DNA of 64,000 nucleotides, from assembly GCA_963822705.1 (NCBI GenBank), contig CAWGIX010000001.1, forward strand, positions 316,614-380,613, in the 5' to 3' direction. How positions within the stretch are numbered: the stretch's first letter is position 1; every line of letters begins with the position of its first letter. The DNA is from CAVRQM01 sp963822705 (GTDB lineage: Bacteria; Pseudomonadota; Alphaproteobacteria; Acetobacterales; Acetobacteraceae). The translations under genes and the position numbers were made by a program. Below, in pieces: positions 19,652 through 28,835 of the stretch. The notes beneath the pieces were generated by a model. It made no database searches and had not been told where the DNA came from. It was given only the letters and a program-made list of their open reading frames with translations.

Positions 19652-21225
19652 GCGGTTCCGGCGGCCGGGGGGGCCAGGGAAGGGACGCGGAGTGGCGTCC
19701 GAAAGCCAACCCGTGGTTGATCGCGCTCGCGGTCACGCTGGCCGCCTTCATGGAGATTCTCGACACCACCATCGTCAACGTGGCGCTGCCGCACATCGCC
19801 GGCTCGCTCGCCGCGTCGAATGACGAGGCCACCTGGACGCTGACCTCGTACCTGGTGGCGAACGGCATCGTGCTGCCGCTATCGGGCTGGTTCGGACGCC
19901 TGCTGGGCCGCAAACGATATTTCATGATTTGCCTGGGCATGTTCACGGTCTGCAGCTTTTTGTGCGGCATCGCGACCTCCCTGCCGCAGCTCATCATCTT
20001 CCGCCTGCTGCAGGGATTTTTCGGCGGCGGGCTGCAGCCCAACCAGCAGTCGATCATCCTGGACACATTCCCGCCGGCCAAGCGCGGCGCCGCCTTCGCG
20101 GTCACCGCCGTTGCCACGGTGGTGGCGCCGGTGCTGGGCCCGACCTTGGGCGGCCTGATCACCGATCATGCCAGCTGGCGCTGGATCTTTTTCATCAACA
20201 TCCCGGTCGGCACGCTGGCCGTGTTCGCGGTGGGCATTTTGGTCGAGGACCCGCCATGGGCTACCCGCGGCGACAAGAACATCGATTTCATCGGCATCGG
20301 CCTGATCGCGCTGGGACTTGGCTGCCTGCAGGTGGTGATGGACCGCGGCGAGGACGACGACTGGTTCGGTTCCAATTTCATCGTCACGATGGCAGTGCTT
20401 TCGGCGCTTGGCATCGTAATCGCCGTGATCTGGCTGCTGTGGACTCGCAAGCCGATCGTCGATCTGCGCGTGTTGAAGGATCGAAACTTTGCGATTGGCT
20501 GCGTCATGACTTCGGCCACCTTTGCCATTCTGTATGCTTCGGCGGTGGTGATCCCGCAGCTGGCGCAAACCGTGCTTGGCTACACTGCGACGCTGGCCGG
20601 ATACATCCTGTCACCGGGCGCGGTACTGGTCAGCGTCATGATTCCGTTTGTCCTGCGCGTTTCAAAGGTGGTGCAGACCCGCTTCATCGTGCTGACCGGC
20701 TTTCTTATTCTCGGGTGCTCGCTCGTCTACTCGCACGGCATCACTCCGGATGTCGATTTTACCACGCTGGTGCTGATGCGCATGGCTCAGACGGCCGGCC
20801 TCGCCTTCCTGTTCGTGCCGATCCAGACCATCGCGTTTGCGACGCTGCCAAGGGAGCAGAACGCCGACGCCGCAGCGCTGAACACGATGTTCCGCAACAT
20901 TTCCGGCTCCATCGGCATTTCGCTCGCCACCAGCCAGGTCACTGAGCGCTCGCAGGTGCGCCAAGCCTATCTGACCGATCACTTGACGCCATTCGATCAG
21001 AACTATCAGCTGCTCTTGCAGCACAACGCGCAGGCGATCGCGAACGCCGGCCATCCCCCGGGCGTCACTCCCAGCGGGTTGGTGTTCCAGACGCTGCACA
21101 CGCAGGCGCAGGTCTTGGCCTACTCCGACCTGTTCGCGATTTGTGCGGTGCTGGCGTTCGTCATCGCGCCGTTCGCGCTGCTGTTCAGCGCAAAAAAGGC
21201 AGCTGGCGGAGCCCCGGCACACTGA
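19648..21225 (+). CDS. emrB: DHA2-family MFS multidrug efflux transporter (EmrB-like)
   Basis: This 525-residue, 14-helix drug/proton antiporter has motif D1 in TM1 (LDTTIVNVALPHIAGSL), the DHA2 motif A region (GWFGRLLGRKRYF) and motif C in TM5 (VLGPTLGGLITDHASWRW). Translation starts at GTG overlapping the stop of the adaptor gene. It probably works with that adaptor to extrude hydrophobic drugs or toxins across both membranes. It is full-length and intact. Confidence 0.92.
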   Translation: MSGSGGRGGQGRDAEWRPKANPWLIALAVTLAAFMEILDTTIVNVALPHIAGSLAASNDEATWTLTSYLVANGIVLPLSGWFGRLLGRKRYFMICLGMFTVCSFLCGIATSLPQLIIFRLLQGFFGGGLQPNQQSIILDTFPPAKRGAAFAVTAVATVVAPVLGPTLGGLITDHASWRWIFFINIPVGTLAVFAVGILVEDPPWATRGDKNIDFIGIGLIALGLGCLQVVMDRGEDDDWFGSNFIVTMAVLSALGIVIAVIWLLWTRKPIVDLRVLKDRNFAIGCVMTSATFAILYASAVVIPQLAQTVLGYTATLAGYILSPGAVLVSVMIPFVLRVSKVVQTRFIVLTGFLILGCSLVYSHGITPDVDFTTLVLMRMAQTAGLAFLFVPIQTIAFATLPREQNADAAALNTMFRNISGSIGISLATSQVTERSQVRQAYLTDHLTPFDQNYQLLLQHNAQAIANAGHPPGVTPSGLVFQTLHTQAQVLAYSDLFAICAVLAFVIAPFALLFSAKKAAGGAPAH

Positions 21226-21378
21226 AAGGCGGCGGCGCGCCGCTTCAAGTCACGACCCAGTATGTTGCGACCCGGCCGCTCCGGCTGCCGATCCGCTGTT
21301 CTCACTTTCTCTTGAACGCAACTGCGTTGCTGCGGCGCGGTTGGTTGGCGACCCACCGCGCCCCCCGGAGAGGTCCCG

Positions 21379-22149
21379 ATGTTCATCCATAAGCCGCTGC
21401 TCGCCTTTGAGGTCAATGTCACCGACCCGGATCCTGCATTTGCGGAAATGATGCTGGAGCAGTTCGGCGGTGCGACCGGCGAGCTGACTGCATCGCTCAC
21501 CTACCTTACGCAGTCTTTTCATACCGAGGATGCCGGCATTCGCGACATGCTGCAGGACATCGGCACCGAGGAACTGGGGCATCTCGAGGTGGTGGCCATG
21601 TTGATCGAGCAGCACACCAAACGTGCTGCCTCGAACGTACAGGACAAGGCGTATAAGAGCACGTTGTTCTCGATCCGCGGCCCCGGCCCGCATCTGGTGG
21701 ATTCCAAGGGCGTGTTTTGGGACTCGCGCTACGTCAATGAGGGCGGCGATCCGGCGCGCGACTTGCGCGCTGACGTCGCGGCCGAGGCCGGTGCGCTGCA
21801 AACATATGAAAACCTGCTGAAATACGCCAACGACGAGGGCACGAAAAAGGCGCTCACCTTCCTGGCCACGCGCGAGGTGTCCCACACCAAAATGTTCATG
21901 GAGGCGTTGCGCTCCATCAACAAGCTGTCGGAGCCGCTGTTCGGCGACTTGAAGCCGGACGACACGGTCAACATGTACTTCAACCTGTCCAACGGTCCGG
22001 GCTCCGACCTGCGCGGTCCCTGGAACAGCGAGCCGGCGTTTCAATACGTGGCGGACCCGCTGCAGGGTCTTGAGAAGAAGCAGGCCGGCAAGCCCGACAC
22101 CAATCTCATGGAGATCTTTGGGCGAGAACAGCGCCCAGCCGGTCCGTAA
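21379..22149 (+). CDS. Manganese catalase family protein
   Basis: This 256-residue di-manganese catalase-like protein dismutates hydrogen peroxide. Ligand-type residues are visible in the four-helix bundle: GELTASLTYLTQSF (E), GTEELGHLEVVA (E and H), AEAGALQTYENLL (E) and REVSHTKMF (E/H). The C-terminal arm (PDDTVNMYFNLSNGPG) matches the family. The N-terminus is normal, MFIHKPLLAFEV. GAGAGG precedes the ATG. It may protect the exported or membrane systems around it from peroxide; the small IorB-like gene follows 40 bases on and may be co-transcribed. Confidence 0.9.
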   Translation: MFIHKPLLAFEVNVTDPDPAFAEMMLEQFGGATGELTASLTYLTQSFHTEDAGIRDMLQDIGTEELGHLEVVAMLIEQHTKRAASNVQDKAYKSTLFSIRGPGPHLVDSKGVFWDSRYVNEGGDPARDLRADVAAEAGALQTYENLLKYANDEGTKKALTFLATREVSHTKMFMEALRSINKLSEPLFGDLKPDDTVNMYFNLSNGPGSDLRGPWNSEPAFQYVADPLQGLEKKQAGKPDTNLMEIFGREQRPAGP

Positions 22150-22189
22150 ATAACCCGATCGGGGCGAGGCCGTCACGAAGGAGAGCATC

Positions 22190-22618
22190 ATGCCGCAAGC
22201 AGCATTGCCCCGCAGGGGAGTTTTGCTCGGCGGTGCCGTGCTGGCGCTGCCGCTCTCGCTGGGGCGGTTGCTGTCCTCCTCGGAGGGAGCGGAGCTACCC
22301 GTGGCACCGGCCGATCAGCCAGTGGCAGGACATCTCGTCGGCTGGGTCACCGTGGATACGAATCGAGCCACGCTTTGTCTGGTGGAGATCGTCGGCGCCG
22401 CGTCCGCATCCCGCCGGATTGCGGCCGAGTCCTGGACCTTCGATCCGATGCGAGCCTCACTGCACAGTATCTGCCGGCAGGCTCACGACGCGATCATCGA
22501 TGCGGCAGCGCGATCCTGGGCAGTGCCATCGGCGGAGTGTGCGGCTGCTTGCGGGCTGATTTCCCATGCGGGGCAGGGGCGTTCCGCGCCCTACACGGTC
22601 TGGGCGGATCTGGTTTAA
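22190..22618 (+). CDS. Small exported protein resembling part of IorB (isoquinoline 1-oxidoreductase beta subunit)
   Basis: A 142-residue protein with GAAGGAG before the ATG and a signal-like N-terminus (RRGVLLGGAVLALPLSLGRLL, one Arg pair). The C-terminal half, AHDAIIDAAARSWAVPSAEC followed by GLISHAGQGRS, closely resembles the segment in IorB-type xanthine dehydrogenase family subunits where AA...W.VP..EC...G...H..SGR occurs. The catalytic molybdopterin parts are absent, so it cannot be an active oxidoreductase subunit. It could be a stand-alone module derived from that family. The gene ends five bases from the convergent hemF stop. Function unknown. Confidence 0.6.
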   Translation: MPQAALPRRGVLLGGAVLALPLSLGRLLSSSEGAELPVAPADQPVAGHLVGWVTVDTNRATLCLVEIVGAASASRRIAAESWTFDPMRASLHSICRQAHDAIIDAAARSWAVPSAECAAACGLISHAGQGRSAPYTVWADLV

Positions 22619-22623
22619 CCGCC

Positions 22624-23494
22624 TCACCACGTCGCCACCGGCGGCAGGCTCATCAGGACCGCCTCGACATTGCCCCCGGTCTTCAGCCCGAATAGCGTGC
22701 CGCGATCGTACAGCAGGTTGAACTCCACGTACCGTCCCCGGCGCGCCAACTGGTGGGCGCGCTCCGCTTCGGTCCAAACCTCTCGCATTCGCCGCCGGAC
22801 GATCGCCGGATAGGCGGCCAGAAACGCCTCCCCCACGTCGCGCACGAAGGCGAAATCCGCGCACGCGTCGCCGGAGAATAAATGGTCGAAGAAAATCCCC
22901 CCCAGGCCGCGCGGCTCGCCGCGGTGCGGCAGATAGAAATACCGGTCGCACCACGCCTTGAAGCGCGGAAAATACTCCGGATCATGGCGGTCGCACCCGG
23001 CGCGGAACGCTGCATGGAACGCAGCCGCATCCTCGGCCGCCGCCGGAGAGTCCGGCACCATGGGCGTGATGTCGCCACCGCCGCCGAACCAGCCCTGCGT
23101 GGTGACCAGCATGCGCGTATTGAAATGCGCCGCCGGCACATGCGGACTCGCCATATGCGCCACCACGCTGATGCCGCTGGCCCAGAACCGGGGGTCCTCC
23201 GCGGCACCGGGAATCTGGGCCCGGAATTCGGGGGAAAAACTGCCCCAGACCGTCGAGACATTTACTCCCGCCTTTTCAAAAACCGTTCCGCGCAGCACGC
23301 TCATCACGCCGCCACCGCCGCCGGACGCCGTCTTCGGTCGGGCGGTCCCAGCCGGAACGCGCGAACCTCGCAGGACTGCCCATCTCCGTCTCGATCGCCT
23401 CAAAGGCCTCGCACAGCCGATCGCGCAGGCCCTCGAACCAGTTCCGCGCCGCCGGCTCCAGTGCTGTGTGGGGCGGCAAGACGGTTTGCGGCAT
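22624..23494 (-). CDS. hemF: Oxygen-dependent coproporphyrinogen III oxidase (one frameshift)
   Basis: HemF carries out the O2-dependent double decarboxylation of coproporphyrinogen III in heme synthesis. Starting at the ATG at 23494, the N-terminal frame gives MPQTVLPPHTALEPAARNWF and on to RSGWDRP. The remainder sits in another frame: GGGGGVMSVLRGTVFEKAG, HFNTRML, WFGGGGDITP, LYDRGTLFGLKTGGN, all HemF signatures. The frame change lies near 23345 and is presumed to be a sequencing indel. Its position beside petABC fits a respiratory/heme cluster, with hemF on the opposite strand and 107 bases from petA. Confidence 0.9.
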
Positions 23495-23601
23495 GGCGCA
23501 GCGGTCTAGCTACGCGTCACGAGGCCGGCAAGGCGGTCGGTTGCGGGGGCGCGGGGCTGCCCCTATCCTGCCCGCGTGACGAACGAAAGGATGCCGGTCG
23601 G

Positions 23602-24162
23602 ATGTCTGCGACGGCTGATGCGCCCCTCCACCCTCCCGTCGGGGACGGCAGCAAGCGGGATTTCTTGAAACTGGTCGGAACCTCGGCCGCCGTGATCGGC
23701 GTGGGCGCCGTCGCCTGGCCGTTCATCGACAGCATGAACCCGTCCTCGGACGTGCTGGCGCTGTCCTCCGTCGAGGTCGACATCGCTCCGGTCACGCCCG
23801 GAATGGGGGTCACGGTCCAGTGGCGCGGCAAGCCCGTTTTCGTGCGCCGGCGCACTCCGGAAGAGATCAAGACGGCCCAGGCCGTGCCCATGCACGACCT
23901 GATCGATCCGGCCACCGACGCGGAGCGGGTGAAGCCGGGGCATGAGCAATGGGTGATCATGATCGGCATCTGCACCCATCTCGGCTGCATCCCGCTCGGC
24001 AACAAGCCCACCGATCCGCGCGGCGACTACGGCGGCTATCTGTGTCCCTGCCACGGCAGCCAGTACCGATGTCGACGGACGGGTGCGCCACGGCCCTGCT
24101 CCCAAAATCTGTACCTGCCTGATTACGCCTTCCTCACCGACACCAAAATCAAGATCGGCTAG
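23602..24162 (+). CDS. petA: Ubiquinol-cytochrome c reductase Rieske iron-sulfur subunit (two compensating frameshifts)
   Basis: The Rieske [2Fe-2S] protein of the bc1 complex, 186 residues. It has an N-terminal Tat/membrane anchor (KRDFLKLVGTSAAVIGVGAVAWPF). Box I is CTHLGC (ligand C and H) and box II is CPCHGSQY. Just after box II the frame reads RCRRTGAPRPCSQNLYLPDY, which is foreign to the family. Dropping one C near 24069 and adding one A near 24115 gives DVDGRVRHGPAPKNLYLPDY, the conserved sequence. So the gene carries two opposite one-base errors about 45 bases apart. All cluster ligands are present. It leads the petABC operon. Confidence 0.92.
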   Translation: MSATADAPLHPPVGDGSKRDFLKLVGTSAAVIGVGAVAWPFIDSMNPSSDVLALSSVEVDIAPVTPGMGVTVQWRGKPVFVRRRTPEEIKTAQAVPMHDLIDPATDAERVKPGHEQWVIMIGICTHLGCIPLGNKPTDPRGDYGGYLCPCHGSQYRCRRTGAPRPCSQNLYLPDYAFLTDTKIKIG

Positions 24163-24189
24163 CCCGCGAGGCCCCGAAGGAATTTTGCC

Positions 24190-25458
24190 ATGGCCGGACT
24201 GCACAAGAGCGACGTGAAAAACCCGGTGCTGAACTGGATCGACCAGCGGCTGCCGGTCATTACCATGATGCAGCAGGAGTACGGCGTTTTTCCGACGCCG
24301 AGGAATTTCAACTATTTCTGGAATTTCGGCGCCCTTGCAATGGTCGTGCTGGTCATCATGATCGCCACCGGGGTGTTCTTGGCGATGCACTACGTCCCCG
24401 ATCAGTCGATGGCGTTCGCCAGCGTGCAGCACATCATGCGCGACGTGAATTACGGGTGGCTGCTGCGCTATATCCACGCCAACGGCGCCTCGATGTTCTT
24501 CATCATCGTGTACATCCACATATTCCGAGGTCTGTATTATGGCTCCTACAAATCCCCCCGCGAGCTGTTGTGGATGATCGGCGTGGTACTGCTGCTCCTG
24601 ATGATGGCCACTGCCTTCATGGGCTACGTGCTGCCCTGGGGGCAGATGTCGTTCTGGGGCGCCACCGTCATCACCAACCTGTTCTCCGCCTTCCCGGTGG
24701 TCGGCAATGCCATCGTCACCTGGCTGTGGGGCGGGTTCGCGGTCGGCGATGCCACGCTGAACCGCTTCTTCGCCCTGCACTACCTGCTGCCGTTCGTGAT
24801 CGTGGGCGTGGTGTTCTTGCACGTCGTGGCGCTGCACATCACCGGCTCCAACAACCCGTTGGGCATCGAGGTGAAAGGTCCGGCCGACACGCTGCCGTTC
24901 CATCCCTACTACACGATCAAGGACTCGGTCGGGATGTGCGTGTTCTTCGTGCTGTTCGCGCTGCTGGTGTTCTTTGTGCCGAACCTGCTCAACGACCCCA
25001 ACAACTTCATCCAGGCCAACCCGCTGCAGACCCCGGCCGACATCGTGCCGGAATGGTATTTCCTGCCCTTCTACGCCATGCTGCGCTCGGTGCCGAACAA
25101 GCTCGCCGGCGTGGTGCTCATGTTCAGCTCGCTCCTGATCCTGTTCGTGCTGCCCTGGCTCGACACCAGCCCGGTCCGCAGCGCGCGGTTCCGGCCGATC
25201 TACCGCAATTTGATGTTCATCCTGGTGGCCGACCTGATCCTGCTGGGTGCGGTGGGTGCGCACCGGCCCGAGGGCATCTGGATCGTGCTGGGACGGGTCA
25301 GCACGACCTGGTACTTCTTGCATTTCCTGGTGTTCCTGCCGCTGCTCGGCAAGCTGGAACGGCCGCTGCCGCTGCCGGAAAGCATCAGCCGTCCCGTGCT
25401 GCGCGGCGGGGGGCCGTTGCCGTCCGGTGCCGCCGCAACCCCGATGGAGAAGCCGTGA
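24190..25458 (+). CDS. petB: Cytochrome b of the bc1 complex
   Basis: This 422-residue membrane subunit carries hemes bL and bH and the quinol sites. The heme histidine pairs are visible in LAMHYVPD.../RYIHANGAS and in LHYLLPFVIVGVVFLHVVALH. The Qo motif PEWY is intact (VPEWYFLPFYAML). Eight TM helices are present. The family's usual tail after helix VIII ends in PLPLPESISRPV. The gene is intact; its TGA overlaps the ATG of the cytochrome c1 gene by one base. Confidence 0.96.
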   Translation: MAGLHKSDVKNPVLNWIDQRLPVITMMQQEYGVFPTPRNFNYFWNFGALAMVVLVIMIATGVFLAMHYVPDQSMAFASVQHIMRDVNYGWLLRYIHANGASMFFIIVYIHIFRGLYYGSYKSPRELLWMIGVVLLLLMMATAFMGYVLPWGQMSFWGATVITNLFSAFPVVGNAIVTWLWGGFAVGDATLNRFFALHYLLPFVIVGVVFLHVVALHITGSNNPLGIEVKGPADTLPFHPYYTIKDSVGMCVFFVLFALLVFFVPNLLNDPNNFIQANPLQTPADIVPEWYFLPFYAMLRSVPNKLAGVVLMFSSLLILFVLPWLDTSPVRSARFRPIYRNLMFILVADLILLGAVGAHRPEGIWIVLGRVSTTWYFLHFLVFLPLLGKLERPLPLPESISRPVLRGGGPLPSGAAATPMEKP

Positions 25459-26223
25459 TGCGTGCCGTTCGGATCGCGCTGGCGGCGCTTGCCATTGCCG
25501 CCGCTATCGTGGGCGTCGCGCGCGCACAGGAAGAGGCCCCGACCCCGCCGCACCAGGTCCTGGAGTTTTCAGGGACCGTTCGGCACCTACGACCGGGCCG
25601 CGGCGCAACGGGGCTTTCAGGTCTACAAGGAGGTCTGCTCCAACTGCCACTCGTTGGAATTTGCCTATTACCGCAATCTGGAAGGCATCGGCCTGTCGCC
25701 GGAAGAGGTGAAGGCGATCGCGGCCTCGGTCACCTTTTCCGAAATCGGCGACGACGGACAGCCAAAGGACCGGCCCGGGCTTCCGTCCGACCATTTCAAG
25801 TCGCCCTTCGCGAACGAGCAGGCCGCGCGAGCCGCCAACAACGGCGCGCTGCCGCCGACCAGTCGGTGCTGATCAACGCGCGCGAGCACGGGCCGGACTA
25901 CATCTATGCGCTGATCGCGAAAGGCTACACCGACGCGCCGCCTACCATGAAGATGGCGAGCGGAATGAACTACAACATCTATTTCCCCGGCCACCAGATC
26001 GCCATGCCGCCGCCGCTGTCGGCCGATCAGGTGACCTACGCCGACGGCACCAAGGCCACCCTGGACCAGGAAGCGCACGACGTGGTGACGTTCCTGGCCT
26101 ACATCGCCAACCCGGAAATGGAGCAGCGCAAGCGGATCGGCGTGAAGGCGGTCATTTTCCTGGTGCTGCTGACCGGCGTCACCTACATGGTCAAGCGTCA
26201 AGGTGTGGTCGAACGTGCATTGA
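25458..26223 (+). CDS. petC: Cytochrome c1 of the bc1 complex (three frameshifts)
   Basis: The membrane-anchored c-type cytochrome of the bc1 complex. The ATG at 25458 gives a signal peptide (MRAVRIALAALAIAAAIVGV, cleavage near ARA-QE). Heme motif CSNCH follows in VYKEVCSNCHSLEF. The Met ligand region is IAMPPPLSADQVTYADGT. The C-terminal TM anchor is VIFLVLLTGVTYMVKR. Frame changes are needed near 25570, 25855 and 26198. Removing one C at the last restores KRKVWSNVH and a TGA at 26221, the conserved end of alphaproteobacterial c1. Without this correction the frame runs on into mtnP. Confidence 0.9.
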
Positions 26224-27101
26224 ATGAGCGGCCGGTCATCGGCGTCATCGGCGGCTCCGGTCTGTACGACATTCCCGGCCTGCAACGCACCGCCTGGCGG
26301 CGCGTCTCCACGCCCTGGGGAGAACCGTCCGACGAATTGCTGGAAGGGTTTTTGGGCGACATCCGCTGCGTGTTCCTGCCCCGGCACGGTCGCGGCCATC
26401 CGCTCGGTCCGTCCGATCTCAATTACCGGGCGAACATCGACGCTCTGAAACGTGCCGGCTGCACCGACGTGCTCTCGCTCTCCGCGGTCGGCTCGCTGCG
26501 CGAGGAGCTGCCGCCAGGTCATTTCGTAATCGTGGACCAGTTCATCGACCGCAGTTTTGCGCGCCAAAAGAGCTTTTTCGGGGCCGGCTGCGTGGCTCAC
26601 GTCTCGGTCGCCGATCCGGTGTGCTCACGCCTCGGCGACGCCTTGCACGCGACCGCGGAAAACCTCGGCCTGCCGGTCACGCGCGGCGGCACCTATCTGG
26701 TCATGGAAGGCCCGCAATTCTCGTCGCGCGCGGAAAGCCACCTGTATCGCGCCTGGGGGTGCAGCGTGATCGGCATGACCAACATGCCGGAAGCGAAACT
26801 GGCCCGCGAGGCGGAACTCTGTTACGCCACCGTGGCCATGGTGACCGACTACGACTGCTGGCACGACAGCCACGGCAACGTCACCGTCGATCAGGTGATC
26901 AAAGTCTTGTTTGCCAACGCCGACAAGGCTCGCGAGCTGGTCTCGGCCGTGGTGCCGGTGCTGGGGAGGCAACGCGGCCTGTGTCCCGCGGGATGCGACC
27001 GGGCGCTGGATCACGCCCTGATCACGTCGGCCGGGGCGCGGGATCCGGCGCTGGTGGCAAAACTTGGTGCAGTGGCCGGCCGGGTGCTCGCGGCCGCCTG
27101 A
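26220..27101 (+). CDS. mtnP: S-methyl-5'-thioadenosine phosphorylase
   Basis: This 293-residue purine nucleoside phosphorylase-family enzyme splits methylthioadenosine to adenine and methylthioribose-1-phosphate in methionine salvage. Motifs are GVIGGSGLYDIPGL (phosphate site), LPRHGRGH, NYRANIDALK, GGTYLVMEGPQFSSRAES and GMTNMPEAKLAREAELCYA, ending in a VTDYDCWH segment. I start at the TTG at 26220, whose TTGA overlaps the corrected stop of petC; the ATG four bases later is out of frame. No other salvage genes are adjacent. The gene is intact. Confidence 0.92.
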   Translation: MNERPVIGVIGGSGLYDIPGLQRTAWRRVSTPWGEPSDELLEGFLGDIRCVFLPRHGRGHPLGPSDLNYRANIDALKRAGCTDVLSLSAVGSLREELPPGHFVIVDQFIDRSFARQKSFFGAGCVAHVSVADPVCSRLGDALHATAENLGLPVTRGGTYLVMEGPQFSSRAESHLYRAWGCSVIGMTNMPEAKLAREAELCYATVAMVTDYDCWHDSHGNVTVDQVIKVLFANADKARELVSAVVPVLGRQRGLCPAGCDRALDHALITSAGARDPALVAKLGAVAGRVLAAA

Positions 27102-27135
27102 CCCGAGGCGAGGCGGCCGCCCAGTAGCCTGCCGT

Positions 27136-27288
27136 TTATATTCGGCCGAGAACGAGCAGTACGATCACGATCAGCAGGATCAGTCCCAATCCGCCCGAGG
27201 GATAGTACCCCCAGCCCGAGCTGTACGGCCAGGTGGGTAGCGCTCCGAGCAAAAGGATGATGAGGATGATCAGCAGTATCGTGCCCAA
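27136..27288 (-). CDS. DUF3309 small membrane protein
   Basis: A 50-residue protein almost identical in plan to the DUF3309 family: LGTILLIILIILLLGALPTW, then PYSSGWGYYPSGGLGL and LILLIVIVLLVLGRI. It starts at TTG (27288) with GGGAG eight bases upstream; a longer frame exists, but the family length is about 50. Two short hydrophobic segments around a Tyr/Gly turn suggest a membrane hairpin. Function unknown. Confidence 0.85.
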   Translation of the reverse strand: MGTILLIILIILLLGALPTWPYSSGWGYYPSGGLGLILLIVIVLLVLGRI

Positions 27289-27365
27289 GGCCGGTCTCCC
27301 TTCGCGTTCTGAACGGTGGCGGATCAACGCACCCGGGCCGGGCCAGTTCACAAAGGATGAGCGCC

Positions 27366-28627
27366 ATGACGATTTATGCCGGACCGGTCTTTGAAATGGC
27401 GCGAAACCAGTTCTCCGTGATCGCCGACCACCTCGGCATTCCCGAAGATGAACGCGATCGCCTGCTGTTGCCCAAGCGCGCCATCGCCGTCTCCTGCCCG
27501 GTGCACCGCGACGACGGTAGAACCCAGGTCTTCGAGGGTTTTAGGGTGCAGCATCACCTGACCCTGGGTCCCACCAAGGGGGGCACGCGCTATGCGCCCA
27601 GCGTCGACGTGGGCGAGGTGGCCGCGCTTGCGGTCTGGATGAGCTGGAAATGCGCCCTGGCCGGACTGCCCTATGGCGGCGCCAAGGGCGGCATCACCGT
27701 CGATCCGCGCCTGCTGTCGAAACGCGAACTGGAGGGTCTGTCGCGCCGCTACATGCAGGAGATGATCCCGTTCGTCGGGCCGCATATCGACGTGATGGCC
27801 CCGGACATGGGCACCGACGAGCAGGTGATGGCGTGGTTCATGGACACGTATTCCATGTACCAGGGCAAGACCGTGACCGAGATCGTCACCGGCAAACCGG
27901 TCTCCTGCGGCGGCACCGAGGGGCGGCGCGAGGCGACCGGGCGGGGCGTCGCCTATCTGGTCGAGCGGGCGCTGGACCGCATCGGCCGGGCCACTCGAGG
28001 GCGCTACCGCGGTGGTGCAGGGCTTTGGCAATGTCGGCTCGGTCACGGCGCTTACTCTGGCGCGGCGGGGCGTTCGCATCCTCGGCCTCTCCGACCACTC
28101 GGCCTGCTTCTTCGAACCGAACGGGCTCGACGTGGCGGCGATGGACCGGCATGCGCGGGTGCATGGTGCGCTGGCCGGCTACAACGGTGCCGCTGCGGCG
28201 GACCCGGCGACCCTGCTTGAGCAGGAATGCGACATCCTGGTGCCCGCCGCCGTCGAGCGGGTCATCACCGCCGAGAACGCGGCAAAACTCCGCTGCCGTG
28301 TGCTGGCCGAGGCGGCCAACGGCCCCACCACGCCGGACGCCGATCTGATCCTGGAGCAGCGGCGCGACGAGATTTTCGTGCTGCCCGATATTCTGTGCAA
28401 CGCCGGCGGGGTGGTCGTCTCCGTATTTCGAGTGGGTGCAGGATTTGCAGCAGTTCTTCTGGGACGAGGCGGAGGTGCTGGACCGTTTGAACCGCGTGCT
28501 GGAGCGCAGTTTTACCCAGGTCATGCGCCGTGCCGGGCGCGACGGCGTGGCGCACCGCACCGCCGCCATGGCGATCGGCGTGGAGCGGGTGCGGGCGGCG
28601 AAATCGACGCGGGGGCTGTTCCCTTGA
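27366..28627 (+). CDS. Glu/Leu/Phe/Val dehydrogenase, probable glutamate dehydrogenase (two frameshifts)
   Basis: This NAD(P)-dependent amino acid dehydrogenase most resembles glutamate dehydrogenases. I prefer the ATG at 27366, nine bases after AAAGGA; an ATG at 27357 is also in frame. The catalytic part has GGTRYAPSV, the Lys motif LPYGGAKGGITVDP and PDMGTDEQVMAW. The Rossmann motif is GFGNVGS. Correcting an extra C near 28000 gives GRALEGATAVVQGFGNVGS. Correcting an extra G near 28430 gives VVSYFEWVQDLQQFFW. The C-terminus is complete. It interconverts glutamate and 2-oxoglutarate, linking carbon and nitrogen flow. Confidence 0.88.
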
Positions 28628-28691
28628 TTGCCTGGGCACGGCAGCCGCTTGATCGAGTGCCCAGTGCGCCGCGGCGTTCGACACGGCAGTA

Positions 28692-28835
28692 CTAGCCGAG
28701 GCGACGTGTGTCCCAGCTGTGCGCCCGAAGCCTCGCGAACTGCCAGATGATGAGGATTACCAAAACGAGGAAGGCCACCAGCAGGATCACCTGGAAGATG
28801 TCCCATGCCCGTTCACGGAGCGTGCGCCAATCCAT
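28692..28835 (-). CDS. Possible small single-TM protein
   Basis: A 47-residue frame (or 60 residues from an ATG at 28874) has a clear membrane helix: DIFQVILLVAFLVLVILIIW, flanked by basic residues (RTLRERAW before, RLRAHSW after). That topology is plausible for a real small membrane protein. I recognise no family, and ribosome binding signals are weak. It is convergent with the glutamate dehydrogenase gene. Confidence 0.35.
   Translation of the reverse strand: MDWRTLRERAWDIFQVILLVAFLVLVILIIWQFARLRAHSWDTRRLG

Noticed and set aside
21226..21260. GC-rich hairpin GCGGC-GGCGC-GCCGC after the efflux pump gene
   Set aside because: The stem is only five pairs and there is no T run, so I do not call it a terminator.
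24456..27101. 881-codon open frame covering cytochrome b shadow, c1 tail and MtnP
   Set aside because: It is a composite: the first part is the wrong frame of petB, the middle is the c1 C-terminus, and the last is mtnP, joined only by an apparent extra base near 26198.
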